Positions 53,464 to 62,537 of a DNA stretch of 64,000 bases are shown here, one piece after another. The stretch comes from an uncultured Ruminococcus sp. (GTDB lineage Bacteria; Bacillota; Clostridia; Oscillospirales; Ruminococcaceae). Position numbers and translations under genes: made by a program. Numbering within the stretch: position 1 is the stretch's first letter; each line of letters starts with the position of its first letter. The notes under the pieces were generated by a model. The model did no database searches and was not told the origin of the DNA. It was given only the letters and a program-made list of their open reading frames with translations. The stretch spans positions 41,402 to 105,401 of the forward strand of contig NZ_CALDMP010000033.1 in the NCBI RefSeq assembly GCF_937915125.1, written 5' to 3'.

Positions 53464-56079
53464 ATGATGGATCATAATGAAAACAACAGACCGTTGGTGG
53501 ATGGTGTTCCTGCATTGGAACGCAAGCTGGCTCAGGTGCGCCACGCACAGGAGCAGTATGCGGAATACACACAGGAACAGGTGGATCGGATCTTCCGGGC
53601 TGCTGCACTTGCGGCAAATCACGCACGGCTTCCGCTGGCAAAAATGGCAGTGGAGGAGACCGGTATGGGCGTGGTAGAGGATAAGGTCATCAAGAATAAC
53701 TATGCCTCTGAGTATATTTACAACGCCTATAAAAACACCAAAACCTGCGGCGTCATCGAAGAAGATCTTGCCTATGGCACCATGCGGATCGCAGAACCCA
53801 TCGGTGTTGTGGCGGCGGTAATTCCCACCACAAACCCCACCTCTACTGCAATCTTCAAGGCACTGATTTGCCTGAAAACACGCAATGCTATCCTGATTTC
53901 GCCCCATCCTCGTGCCAAGAACAGTACCATTGCAGCGGCGAAAATTGTTCTGGATGCAGCGGTGAAAGCTGGTGCGCCGAAGGATATCATCGGTTGGATC
54001 GATGTGCCGTCTCTGGAAATGACCAATACCCTCATGCGTGAGGCGGATATTATTCTGGCAACAGGCGGCCCCGGTATGGTGCGTGCAGCCTATTCCAGCG
54101 GCAAGCCTGCCCTGGGTGTAGGTGCCGGTAATACTCCGGCAGTGATTGATGCATCGGCAGATATCCGAAAAGCTGTGAATTCCATTGTGCATTCCAAGAC
54201 CTTTGACAATGGTATGATCTGTGCTTCGGAGCAGTCGGTGATCGTGGATACGAGCATTTATGATGCTGTTCGTGCGGAATTTCAGAAGCGTGGCTGCTAT
54301 TTCCTCTCACCGGAGGAAACGGAAAAGGTACGCAAGACCATTCTCATTAACGGTTCTTTGAATAGCAAGATCGTAGGGCAGCCTGCGGCAAAAATTGCAG
54401 CCCTTGCGGAAGTGGATGTGCCGGAGGAAACACGGGTGCTTATCGGTGAGGTCACATCTGTGGAGATCAGCGAGGAGTTTGCCCATGAAAAGCTGTCTCC
54501 GGTGCTGGCAATGTACCGTGCGGATAATTTCGAACAGGCAGTGCAGTATGCCGACCGGCTTATCAAGGACGGCGGCTATGGGCATACGGCATCTCTGTAT
54601 GTGGATGAGGTGCAGCAGCGAGAAAAAATCGCCATTTTCGCAGATCGGATGAAAGCCTGCCGTATTGTGGTGAATACACCGTCCTCTCATGGCGGTATCG
54701 GTGATTTGTATAATTTCAATCTGGCGCCGTCCCTGACACTGGGATGCGGTTCCTGGGGTGGAAATTCCGTTTCGGAAAATGTTGGCGTCAAGCATCTGCT
54801 GAATATCAAAACAGTGGCTGAGAGGAGAGAAAATATGCTGTGGTTCCGCACGCCCCAGAAGGTGTACTTTAAAAAAGGCTGCCTGCCGGTGGCACTGCGT
54901 GAGATCGAAGAGGTGCTGCACCGGAAGCGTGCTTTTCTCGTCACGGATCAGTTCCTGTTCAAAAGCGGTATGACATCCTGCGTGACAGAATCCCTGCAAA
55001 AAATGGGTGTGGCATACCAGATCTTTTCCGATGTCCAGCCTGACCCCACTCTTGCCTGCGCCAAGGAAGGTGCAGCGCTGATGCGTACCTTTGAGCCGGA
55101 TGTGATCATTGCTCTGGGCGGCGGCTCGGCAATGGATGCAGCAAAGATCATGTGGGTGCTGTATGAACATCCAGAGGCAGACTTTGCAGATATGGCAATG
55201 CGTTTTCTGGATATCCGCAAGCGCACTTATGAATTCCCGGAAATGGGCGAAAAGGCGTATTTTATTGCTGTTCCCACCTCATCGGGTACTGGTTCGGAGG
55301 TAACACCCTTTGCGGTCATTACCGACGAAGCCACCGGGACGAAGTATCCGCTGGCAGATTATCAGCTGCTGCCCAATATGGCGATTATTGACACAGATCT
55401 TATGATGTCCCAGCCCAAGGGGCTGACGGCGGCATCGGGTATTGACGCCATGACCCATGCACTGGAGGCATACGCATCTGTTATGGCAACGGATTATACC
55501 GATGGGCTGGCGTTGCAGGCACTGAAAAATATCTTCACCTACCTGCCGGAGTGTTACGAAAACGGTGCAAATGCACCTGTGGCACGGGAGAAAATGGCGA
55601 ATGCGTCTACCATGGCTGGTATGGCGTTTGCCAATGCATTTCTGGGCGTGTGCCACTCCATGGCGCATAAGCTGGGTGCATTCCACCATCTGCCCCACGG
55701 CGTTGCCAATGCCATTCTCATTACGGAGGTCATGCGGTATAATATTGCAGAAGCACCCCGGAAAATGGGCACGTTCTCTCAGTATCCCTATCCCAAGGCA
55801 CTGTCCCGCTACTGCGAATGCGCAAGATTTGTGGGCGTGACAGGCGAAACGGAGAAAGAGGTATTTGAGAATTTCATTGCAAAGATCGAGGACCTGAAAG
55901 CGTTGGTAGGCATCAAAAAGAGCATCCGGGAGTATGGCATTGAGGAAGATGCATTCCTGGAGACCCTGGATGAAATGAGCGAACAGGCGTTTGATGACCA
56001 GTGCACTGGTGCAAATCCACGTTATCCGTTGATTTCGGAAATTCGTGAGATGTATCTGAAAGCATATTACGGCGAATGA
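53464..56079 (+). CDS. adhE: Bifunctional acetaldehyde-CoA/alcohol dehydrogenase
   Basis: About 871 residues. N-terminal CoA-acylating aldehyde dehydrogenase (1-445) with catalytic Cys about residue 253 in NGMICASEQ; linker; C-terminal iron-dependent alcohol dehydrogenase with HSMAHKLGAFHHLPHG for metal binding and GGGSAMDAAK. It turns acetyl-CoA to ethanol, oxidising two NADH. ATG 53464 follows TAGGAG; the reading from 53419 would start in the promoter leader. Likely Rex-regulated by family knowledge. Confidence 0.97.
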   Translation: MMDHNENNRPLVDGVPALERKLAQVRHAQEQYAEYTQEQVDRIFRAAALAANHARLPLAKMAVEETGMGVVEDKVIKNNYASEYIYNAYKNTKTCGVIEEDLAYGTMRIAEPIGVVAAVIPTTNPTSTAIFKALICLKTRNAILISPHPRAKNSTIAAAKIVLDAAVKAGAPKDIIGWIDVPSLEMTNTLMREADIILATGGPGMVRAAYSSGKPALGVGAGNTPAVIDASADIRKAVNSIVHSKTFDNGMICASEQSVIVDTSIYDAVRAEFQKRGCYFLSPEETEKVRKTILINGSLNSKIVGQPAAKIAALAEVDVPEETRVLIGEVTSVEISEEFAHEKLSPVLAMYRADNFEQAVQYADRLIKDGGYGHTASLYVDEVQQREKIAIFADRMKACRIVVNTPSSHGGIGDLYNFNLAPSLTLGCGSWGGNSVSENVGVKHLLNIKTVAERRENMLWFRTPQKVYFKKGCLPVALREIEEVLHRKRAFLVTDQFLFKSGMTSCVTESLQKMGVAYQIFSDVQPDPTLACAKEGAALMRTFEPDVIIALGGGSAMDAAKIMWVLYEHPEADFADMAMRFLDIRKRTYEFPEMGEKAYFIAVPTSSGTGSEVTPFAVITDEATGTKYPLADYQLLPNMAIIDTDLMMSQPKGLTAASGIDAMTHALEAYASVMATDYTDGLALQALKNIFTYLPECYENGANAPVAREKMANASTMAGMAFANAFLGVCHSMAHKLGAFHHLPHGVANAILITEVMRYNIAEAPRKMGTFSQYPYPKALSRYCECARFVGVTGETEKEVFENFIAKIEDLKALVGIKKSIREYGIEEDAFLETLDEMSEQAFDDQCTGANPRYPLISEIREMYLKAYYGE

Positions 56080-56099
56080 GCCTGAGGAGGAATCAATGT

Positions 56100-56840
56100 A
56101 TGGAACCATTGTTGGAAAGCCGGGAAAAGACCAGCTATCGGGAAGGAAATACCCGTGTCAAGGTATTCGGTCACGGCTTTAAGAAGTCGGACATTCTCAA
56201 CGAAGCCCTGAATCAGGCTCGTGTGGAGGAGACCGGACTGCGTATCCCGAAGCTGCTGGAGGTACGCAAGGTTGAGGGAAAATGGGCGATCGTCACGGAA
56301 TTCGTGGAAGGCGAGACACTTCAGTCCCTGATGGAAGCCAATCCCGACCAGGTGCGCAGCTATATGGAACAGTTCGTGCTGCTGCAAAAGGAGATACAGA
56401 GCAAGCGTTCGCCGCTGCTGACAAAACTCAAGGACAAAATGAACCGGAAGATCAGCCAGTCCGGGCTGGATGCCACCACACGCTATGACCTGCACACTCG
56501 TCTGAACGCCATGCCGGATCACATCAAGGTTTGCCATGGGGATTTCAATCCCAGCAACGTCATTGTGGATAAGGACGGCAGACTGTATGTCATTGACTGG
56601 TCACATGCCACCCAGGGAAACGGCAGTGCAGATGCAGCACGGACATATCTCATGTTCCGGCTCAGCGGCAGGGACGACTGGGCGGAACTATACCTGGATA
56701 TGTTCTGCGGTATGAACGATGTGGCAAAACAGTATGTGTCCCAGTGGCTGCCCATTGTGGCAGCGTCACAGCTGGTGAAAGACAATCCCCAGGAACGGGA
56801 TTTCCTGCTGCGTTGGGTAAATGTGTTTGATTACGAGTAA
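56100..56840 (+). CDS. Aminoglycoside phosphotransferase-family protein
   Basis: 246 residues. Kinase fold of the APH/choline-kinase group: nucleotide lobe with KVFGHG, then the catalytic loop CHGDFNPSNVIVD and metal motif VIDWSHA. Substrate not evident; many such proteins are metabolic kinases rather than resistance factors. RBS GAGGAGG; the ORF opens within the adhE stop region, but ATG 56100 has the better RBS. Probably co-transcribed with adhE. Confidence 0.75.
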   Translation: MEPLLESREKTSYREGNTRVKVFGHGFKKSDILNEALNQARVEETGLRIPKLLEVRKVEGKWAIVTEFVEGETLQSLMEANPDQVRSYMEQFVLLQKEIQSKRSPLLTKLKDKMNRKISQSGLDATTRYDLHTRLNAMPDHIKVCHGDFNPSNVIVDKDGRLYVIDWSHATQGNGSADAARTYLMFRLSGRDDWAELYLDMFCGMNDVAKQYVSQWLPIVAASQLVKDNPQERDFLLRWVNVFDYE

Positions 56841-56850
56841 ATCGGAATAT

Positions 56851-56890
56851 GCAAAAAGGCAGATGCCGCCGATGATTGGTGGTATCTGCC
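56851..56890 (-). terminator. Terminator of the DUF4179 gene
   Basis: On the minus strand, GGCAGATACC/GGCATCTGCC stem followed by TTTTTGC. It may also serve the kinase gene on the other strand. Confidence 0.7.
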
Positions 56891-56939
56891 TATTGTCATA
56901 AGGAGAAAAAATCTAGGGAAAGAAAAAATTGTAAATGCG

Positions 56940-58151
56940 TTATTCATCCAAAGGAGGAATGTAGGTGATATCATTTCCATCGGCTGTCTCAAAACTATTA
57001 ACTGCCGGAGAACGATAGCCTTTTTCAATGGGAACAGTGAAACAAGTTCCGCCATCTTCAATTTCCCCTTTATCCGGAACAATTGTAATGGAAATGGAGG
57101 TTGCATCCGTTAAGGGGGCTTCCCATGTGGAGATGCCGTTGAAACTCAGGGGATTGTCCGTGTCAAAAATGGGCTGATACGAATTTTGATTCTGGTCAGT
57201 GATATATACGGTGTCATATTCTCCGAAATCACCAGATATGGCGATTTCAGTGGAAAATGGTGAAACAATGATGCGTTCCAGTGTAATGCCGTTTTTTGTC
57301 TCTTGGACATCATAAGTGGTTTTCAGTCCAGACTGGTATTGGACAGTTGTTTCCAGAGAAAGGTTAGATTGACAAATGCCGATGTCCTTTGGCTCATAGC
57401 AACGGTTGCCATCTTCTGTCTCAGAAGCCAGAATTTGAATACTTGAATTACTGCCCCTGTAATAAGGAATCGACAGTTGCAAAGGGAGTGTGTCTTTTAT
57501 TTCACCATCATATGTTGCTGTTAAAACGGTACAATATCCATTGTCAGATTTTACAAATCCTGCCAGACTCATGGTTGTATAGGTGGTTTTTCCCTCGGCT
57601 TCTTCTGACATAGAGGCAATCACTCCAGTTTCCGAATCTACAGCAAATTCACCAGTAATATCACGGAATTTTAACTCTTGCCCACCGAGTGTTGCTTCGA
57701 TTGGTGCGCTGAGACAAGTGCTCTCTAGCATATTCTCCGGTAAATCTGTAAGCCGTAGGGTCATGCTGATATTATCACCGTCAAAGTAAACGCTTTCCAC
57801 GTGAAGTGTTCCGTTTGAACCATCTTTTTCTGTTTGCACTAGTTGTGCATAGGAAGAGAGGTTGTTCTTTGTGGCTGGATCCTTGGAATAGACTGCTTCA
57901 CTTGAAAAAAATGCATAAATATTCTGCATGATCTCCGAAGATGCCACTGCCGGAGCAGCAAAGGTGATTCCCAGTGCTGCTGCCGCTGCCACGGAGACAA
58001 TGGCGGCTGCTTTTTTGCGGATACTCCAATGGCTGTGCTTTTTACCGGATGCTGCTTTGAGACGAATCTGTGCATATGCCTCCTGGCATTTTTCTTCCAC
58101 GATCTCTGGCAGGTCATCGTTGGATTGGGTATAGTTGTAGTGCTTGTTCAT
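56940..58151 (-). CDS. DUF4179 anti-sigma-type membrane protein
   Basis: About 403 residues. Short cytosolic N-terminus (HYNYTQSNDDLPEIVEEKC), one transmembrane helix (AAAIVSVAAAAALGITFAAP), and a long extracytoplasmic beta-rich region of the DUF4179 type. Such proteins next to ECF sigma factors serve as anti-sigma factors. The RBS ACAGGAGG and ATG 58151 overlap the sigma stop region by a few bases. Confidence 0.82.
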   Translation of the reverse strand: MNKHYNYTQSNDDLPEIVEEKCQEAYAQIRLKAASGKKHSHWSIRKKAAAIVSVAAAAALGITFAAPAVASSEIMQNIYAFFSSEAVYSKDPATKNNLSSYAQLVQTEKDGSNGTLHVESVYFDGDNISMTLRLTDLPENMLESTCLSAPIEATLGGQELKFRDITGEFAVDSETGVIASMSEEAEGKTTYTTMSLAGFVKSDNGYCTVLTATYDGEIKDTLPLQLSIPYYRGSNSSIQILASETEDGNRCYEPKDIGICQSNLSLETTVQYQSGLKTTYDVQETKNGITLERIIVSPFSTEIAISGDFGEYDTVYITDQNQNSYQPIFDTDNPLSFNGISTWEAPLTDATSISITIVPDKGEIEDGGTCFTVPIEKGYRSPAVNSFETADGNDITYIPPLDE

Positions 58152-58152
58152 A

Positions 58153-58665
58153 TCAGATACCTCCTGTGGATTCTTCCGAAAGACTGACTTTGCGGCAGGC
58201 ACTTCTGCCCCGGGACAGTCTTGTTTTGATGGTGTTTTCGTTCATGTGCATCATTTCTGCAATTTCCCTGACAGAATAGCCGCCCTTATAGTAGAGTGAG
58301 AGTATCACGGCATAGCGGCTGTCGATCTTCTGCAAAAGGGTATCCGTTGCATAGGTGTATTCTTCGGTTACCGGTTCAATGCCATCGTAGCTGTCCACGT
58401 AGACGATGTTCCGATTTTGCCGCAGGATTTTTTTACAGCAGTTGATGCAGATGCGTGTGACCCACGTTTTACAATATTCCGGTTTGCGCAAGGTATGGAT
58501 TTTCTGCCAGCAGGTGAGTATGGTCTCCTGTATGGCATCGGCTGCATCGGCATCGTTGTGCAGAATGGCACGTGCTGTCCGGTACAGTTCCGGCTTGTAA
58601 GCCTCCATCAGTGAAATAAAAGCTTCGCTGTCTCCGTCCCTTGCCGCAAGGATCTGTTCCATCAT
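58153..58665 (-). CDS. ECF-type RNA polymerase sigma factor
   Basis: 170 residues. Region 2 (DAADAIQETILTCWQKI) and region 4 helix-turn-helix (YSVREIAEMMHMNENTIKTRL). RBS GGAGGTGAG upstream of ATG 58665. It is co-transcribed with the DUF4179 gene, its probable inhibitor. The signal sensed is unknown. Confidence 0.9.
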   Translation of the reverse strand: MMEQILAARDGDSEAFISLMEAYKPELYRTARAILHNDADAADAIQETILTCWQKIHTLRKPEYCKTWVTRICINCCKKILRQNRNIVYVDSYDGIEPVTEEYTYATDTLLQKIDSRYAVILSLYYKGGYSVREIAEMMHMNENTIKTRLSRGRSACRKVSLSEESTGGI

Positions 58666-58748
58666 GGGCGCTCACCTCCTTCCCTTTGCCTATTAGATAC
58701 ACGAAACAGGCAAAAGGTTTCACCATTTCGAAAAAAACAGCAGGAATC

Positions 58749-58789
58749 AAAAAAGCACCTGAATGCGTATTGCACCAGGTGCTTTTTAT
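58749..58789 (-). terminator. Nitroreductase terminator
   Basis: AAAAGCACCTG/CAGGTGCTTTTT stem between the nitroreductase and sigma genes. Confidence 0.8.
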
Positions 58790-58815
58790 TTTTATGGAAA
58801 TATCTTCAGGAGAAC

Positions 58816-59352
58816 TTATGCATCAAAGGACTCATACCACACAGTTTCCTCCAGCGGCTTGCGGTCGGTGTCATAGCGGTCGATAGGCTTTACTGCATCC
58901 GGTTTTGCATAGCCAAGGCAGAGGATGTTCACAGGGATGTACTTTTCTGGGATATGGAATGCCTCACGCAACACATCCGGCTGGAATCGGCATACCCAGA
59001 GAGAACCCAGTCCCTGTTCTGTAGCAGCAAGCATCATATATGTGGTAACAATAGAAGCGTCAATTTCATAGATGTTGTGTCCGTCAAATTTCCGTGTCCA
59101 TGCAGCGTCCTTTTCTGCGCAGACAATAATGAAAGCCTTTGCGGTATAGGCATCGGGCTTCACCACAGCCTCTGCGATTTTTGCAATGCCCTCCGGAGAC
59201 TGCACCACCAGAAGCCGCTGCTCCTGGAGGTTCACACCGGTGGGTGCCAGCCGTCCTGCCTCCAGAACTGCCTGTAACTTCTCCGGTTCAATGGGCTTGT
59301 CCTCGTAGGAACGGATGGAGCAGCGTTCTTTTGCCAATGTCAGAAAATCCAT
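58816..59352 (-). CDS. Nitroreductase family FMN oxidoreductase
   Basis: 178 residues. RCSIRSYEDKPIE at the start is the FMN-binding nitroreductase signature, followed by LAPTGVNLQEQ and LGSLWVCRF. I chose ATG 59352 after AAAGGATG; the open frame extends 99 codons further upstream through a repeat region but has no RBS. Substrate not known; typical family members reduce nitro- or quinone-type compounds with NAD(P)H. Confidence 0.88.
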   Translation of the reverse strand: MDFLTLAKERCSIRSYEDKPIEPEKLQAVLEAGRLAPTGVNLQEQRLLVVQSPEGIAKIAEAVVKPDAYTAKAFIIVCAEKDAAWTRKFDGHNIYEIDASIVTTYMMLAATEQGLGSLWVCRFQPDVLREAFHIPEKYIPVNILCLGYAKPDAVKPIDRYDTDRKPLEETVWYESFDA

Positions 59353-59379
59353 GGAAATCATCCTTTCGGTTTTTTCTAT

Positions 59380-59408
59380 AGTATAGCATGTTTTGTGGGA
59401 AAATGCAA
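59380..59408 (-). promoter_or_regulatory. Promoter for the nitroreductase gene
   Basis: On the minus strand TTGCAT (59408-59403), 17 bp, TATACT (59385-59380). Confidence 0.65.
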
Positions 59409-59464
59409 CAGTTGCGGTGAAATTAACATTAGATAAAAGAAATCCTGTGAAGATCGGAATTATA

Positions 59465-59650
59465 CGCAGGGCGGGGGCTTGCTCCCACCGTTCCCGAACA
59501 TGACGAATGCCCGCCGTATTCTCCATAATTGTACAAATTCGGTGCAAATGTATGGGCGAACAGTGTTCGCCCACAGGTAAATCTTTTGCATATGAGAAAC
59601 GCGGGCGACCAATGGTCGCCCCTACATGTTCCGACTGGAGATTGTGCAAG
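59465..59650. repeat. REP-like palindrome cluster (family E)
   Basis: Contains GGGCGGGGGCTTGCTCCCACC (59474 region), GGGCGAACAGTGTTCGCCC (59554-59572) and GGGCGACCAATGGTCGCCC (59603-59621), each followed by CACAGG or CTACATG. These are short palindromes typical of dispersed intergenic repeats. No gene is visible in 59409-59889. Confidence 0.6.
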
Positions 59651-59665
59651 CCGGTTTCTCTGAGG

Positions 59666-59798
59666 TTTACATTGTATGTTAATTTTTACAATGCAAAATT
59701 CCTCGAAAATACGTACTTTTTCCCGAATTAACAAAAGCACATCCGCCGGATTTAACATTTAGCATAGATTTAACATTGCCGGGATGATAGAGTTTACA
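59666..59798 (+). promoter_or_regulatory. Pho-box-like repeats upstream of pst
   Basis: Repeats TTTACATTG (59666, 59793), TTTACA (59685), TTAACA (59728) and TTTAACATT (59751, 59769) precede a TATAAT at 59808-59813 that lacks a good -35. This resembles PhoP-activated promoters in Gram-positives, although the spacing is irregular. Confidence 0.55.
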
Positions 59799-59889
59799 TT
59801 GGGCTGATATAATAGAATTGTTCATTGGAACAGGGAAATAAAAAGGTTCCCCAAGGGAACAAATTCAGGAAGAGAATGGAGTATTACTT

Positions 59890-60735
59890 ATGAAAACTTT
59901 GATGAAAATGGCAGCAGCGGCTGCAGCAATCAGTGTACTGGCAGGTAGTCTCACCGGATGCGGCGGCGCAAGCGGCGCAATCTCTGTTATCACCCGTGAG
60001 GATGGCTCCGGTACCAGAGGTGCATTTACAGAACTCTGCGGCATTGCAGAGGATGACAAGGACAATACCGTTTCCAGCGCAGAGGTGACTAACAGCACAG
60101 CTGTTATGCTGACTACCGTTGCCGGCAATGCGTCTGCCATCGGTTATGTGTCCATGGGCTCCCTGGACGATTCTGTGAAGGCACTGAACATTGAGGGTGT
60201 AGAAGCAACGACAGACAATGTAGAAAATGGCAGCTATGCGATTTCCCGTCCGTTTAACATCATCACAAAAGAAAGCGACCTGAGCGATGCGGCACAGGAC
60301 TTCTTTAACTACATCATGAGCACAGATGCTGCAACTGTGATCACCGAAGAGGGTTATATTCCTGTAGGCACTGAGAGTTATACAAGCAATGGTGCAAGCG
60401 GAAGCGTTGTTGTAGCAGGTTCCTCTTCTGTCACACCGGTTATGACCAAGCTGAAAGAGGCTTATGCAAGTGTAAACCCGGATGTTTCCGTTGATGTACA
60501 GCAGAGCGATTCTACTACCGGTGTTACTTCTACCCAGGAAGGCATCTGCGATATCGGTATGGCTTCTCGTGAATTGAAGGAAAGTGAGACCGGCGTTGTC
60601 AGCACTGTAATGGCAATGGACGGCATCGCAGTTATTGTCAATAAGGACAATTCCGTAGAAGAACTGTCCCTGGATCAGGTGAAGCAGATCTATACAGGCG
60701 AGATCACCGATTGGTCCAGCCTGACCGCAGAATAA
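59890..60735 (+). CDS. pstS: Phosphate-binding lipoprotein PstS (circularly permuted)
   Basis: 281 residues. Lipoprotein signal with lipobox SLTGC. The mature domain order is unusual: first the normally C-terminal half (ISVITREDGSGTRGAF ... TNSTAVMLTTVAGNASAIGY ... EEGYIPV), then after a short linker (GTESYTSNGASG) the normally N-terminal half (VVVAGSSSVTPVM ... QQSDSTTGVTSTQEGICDIGMASREL ... QVKQIYTGEITDWSS). The phosphate-binding loops from both halves are present. It is followed by pstC, pstA, pstB and phoU, so the role as phosphate-binding protein is secure. RBS AGGAAGAG. Confidence 0.9.
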   Translation: MKTLMKMAAAAAAISVLAGSLTGCGGASGAISVITREDGSGTRGAFTELCGIAEDDKDNTVSSAEVTNSTAVMLTTVAGNASAIGYVSMGSLDDSVKALNIEGVEATTDNVENGSYAISRPFNIITKESDLSDAAQDFFNYIMSTDAATVITEEGYIPVGTESYTSNGASGSVVVAGSSSVTPVMTKLKEAYASVNPDVSVDVQQSDSTTGVTSTQEGICDIGMASRELKESETGVVSTVMAMDGIAVIVNKDNSVEELSLDQVKQIYTGEITDWSSLTAE

Positions 60736-60778
60736 TTGCAGAAAATTGCAATAGAGTATTCTCGAAAGGGAGAAATTC

Positions 60779-61627
60779 ATGAAAAAGTATCGTGAGTCCA
60801 TCATGAAGATCGTCTTTCTGGTGGCGGCATGTATTTCCATTGTCGCCGTTGCCATGATCTGCATCTTCCTGTTTGTGAACGGTCTGCCGGCAATTGCGGA
60901 GATTGGTCCGCTGAAATTCCTGGGCGGCATGGTCTGGAAACCCCAGGAGGGTGAATTCGGCATATTGCCCATGATTGTTGGCAGTATTTATGCCACAGGC
61001 ATTGCAATTCTTGTGGGCGTTCCCATTGGTCTGCTGTGTTCCATCTTTATGGCACACTTCTGTCCCAAGGGATTGTATAAGATTCTGAAACCGGCAATCT
61101 CTCTGTTGGCAGGTATTCCGTCTATTGTCTATGGTTTCTTCGGTCTGGTTGTGCTTGTGCCAATCATGCAGAGCATTTTCGGTACGGGAAAATCCATTCT
61201 GACTGCCGGGATTCTGCTGGGTATCATGATTCTACCGACCATCATTGAGATTTCGGAGTCGTCTCTCCGTGCAGTGCCGGGCAGCTATTATGAAGGCTCT
61301 CTGGCACTGGGTGCAACCCATGAGCGCAGTGTATACTGTGCCACGTTGCCGGCAGCAAAATCCGGTATTATGGCAGGCATTATTCTGGGCGTAGGCCGTG
61401 CCATCGGTGAGACTATGGCAGTGGTTATGATCGCCGGAAACCAGCCGGTTATGCCAAAGAGTTTGTTACAGGGTGCTCGTACCATGACAGCAAATATTGT
61501 TATGGAAATGGGCTATGCCACCGACTTACATAGAGGAGCACTGATCGGTACAGGCGTGGTACTGTTCGTCTTTATCCTGATCATCAATGTGTGCTTCTCT
61601 CTGGTGAAGAAGAAGGAGAACAAATGA
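60779..61627 (+). CDS. pstC: Phosphate ABC transporter permease PstC
   Basis: 282 residues, six helices. The cytoplasmic EAA-like loop (SLALGATHERS) and LAGIPSIVYGFFGL are typical of PstC. RBS GAAAGGGAG. Overlaps pstA by four bases. Confidence 0.95.
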   Translation: MKKYRESIMKIVFLVAACISIVAVAMICIFLFVNGLPAIAEIGPLKFLGGMVWKPQEGEFGILPMIVGSIYATGIAILVGVPIGLLCSIFMAHFCPKGLYKILKPAISLLAGIPSIVYGFFGLVVLVPIMQSIFGTGKSILTAGILLGIMILPTIIEISESSLRAVPGSYYEGSLALGATHERSVYCATLPAAKSGIMAGIILGVGRAIGETMAVVMIAGNQPVMPKSLLQGARTMTANIVMEMGYATDLHRGALIGTGVVLFVFILIINVCFSLVKKKENK

Positions 61628-62526
61628 GCGAAACAAATGTGGAATCCATTGTGGGGATCAATCAGCAGACGTTCAAGCAAAAAATGGCGACCTATAAGCA
61701 TCATCCGGGTTCTCTGGTGGTTCTGATCGTGACCATTCTCGCTGCGGCTATCACCGTAGGCGTGCTGCTCAGTCTGATCGTTTATATTGTGGTGAAGGGC
61801 GTGCCGAACATTCGGCTGTCTCTGTTTGAATGGAAATACACCACAGAGAATTGCTCCATGATGCCGGCAATTATTAACACGCTGCTGATGACACTGCTTA
61901 CATTGGTCATTGCCGTTCCCATCGGCGTATGTTCTGCCATCTATCTGGTGGAATATTCTAATCGGGGCAGTAAATTTCAAATGACCCTGGTGAAAATCAT
62001 CCGTATGACGACGGAAACGCTTCAGGGTATCCCGTCCATCGTATTTGGTCTGTTCGGATTTCTTGCCTTTGTCATTGCCTGCAAATTCGGATATTCGCTG
62101 CTGGGCGGTGCGATCACCATGGCACTCATGGTACTGCCCTTGATCATGCGCACCACGGAAGAGGCGCTGCTCAGCGTACCGGATTCCTTCCGGGAAGGTA
62201 GCTTTGGTCTGGGCGCAGGACGTTTGCGGACGATTTTTCGCATCATCCTGCCTAGTGCAGTGCCGGGTATTCTGGCAGGCGTTATTCTTGCCATCGGACG
62301 AATCGTAGGCGAAACCGCAGCGCTCATGTACACAGCCGGTACTTCTACCGATGTATGTACTGGTCTGCTGAAACCTTGCCGTACTCTGGCAGTGCACATG
62401 TATCAGCTCCTCTGTGAGGGAAAATATATGGATCCGGCATATGCCACAGCGGTGGTACTGCTGGTAATGGTAATTTTAATCAACGCATTGTCCAGCTTTG
62501 TGGCAAAGAAACTGACCAAAAAGTAG
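61624..62526 (+). CDS. pstA: Phosphate ABC transporter permease PstA
   Basis: 300 residues, six helices. TETLQGIPSIVFGLFGF and SFGLGAGRLRTIFRI are typical of PstA. Start ATG 61624 shares ATGA with the pstC stop and is preceded by AAGAAGGAG. Confidence 0.95.
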   Translation: MSETNVESIVGINQQTFKQKMATYKHHPGSLVVLIVTILAAAITVGVLLSLIVYIVVKGVPNIRLSLFEWKYTTENCSMMPAIINTLLMTLLTLVIAVPIGVCSAIYLVEYSNRGSKFQMTLVKIIRMTTETLQGIPSIVFGLFGFLAFVIACKFGYSLLGGAITMALMVLPLIMRTTEEALLSVPDSFREGSFGLGAGRLRTIFRIILPSAVPGILAGVILAIGRIVGETAALMYTAGTSTDVCTGLLKPCRTLAVHMYQLLCEGKYMDPAYATAVVLLVMVILINALSSFVAKKLTKK

Positions 62527-62537
62527 GAGAGAAAAGT

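Noticed and set aside
58816..59649. Longer nitroreductase reading from 59649
   Set aside because: The extra 99 codons cross repeat family E and the predicted promoter; homologues begin at the RCSIRSY region.
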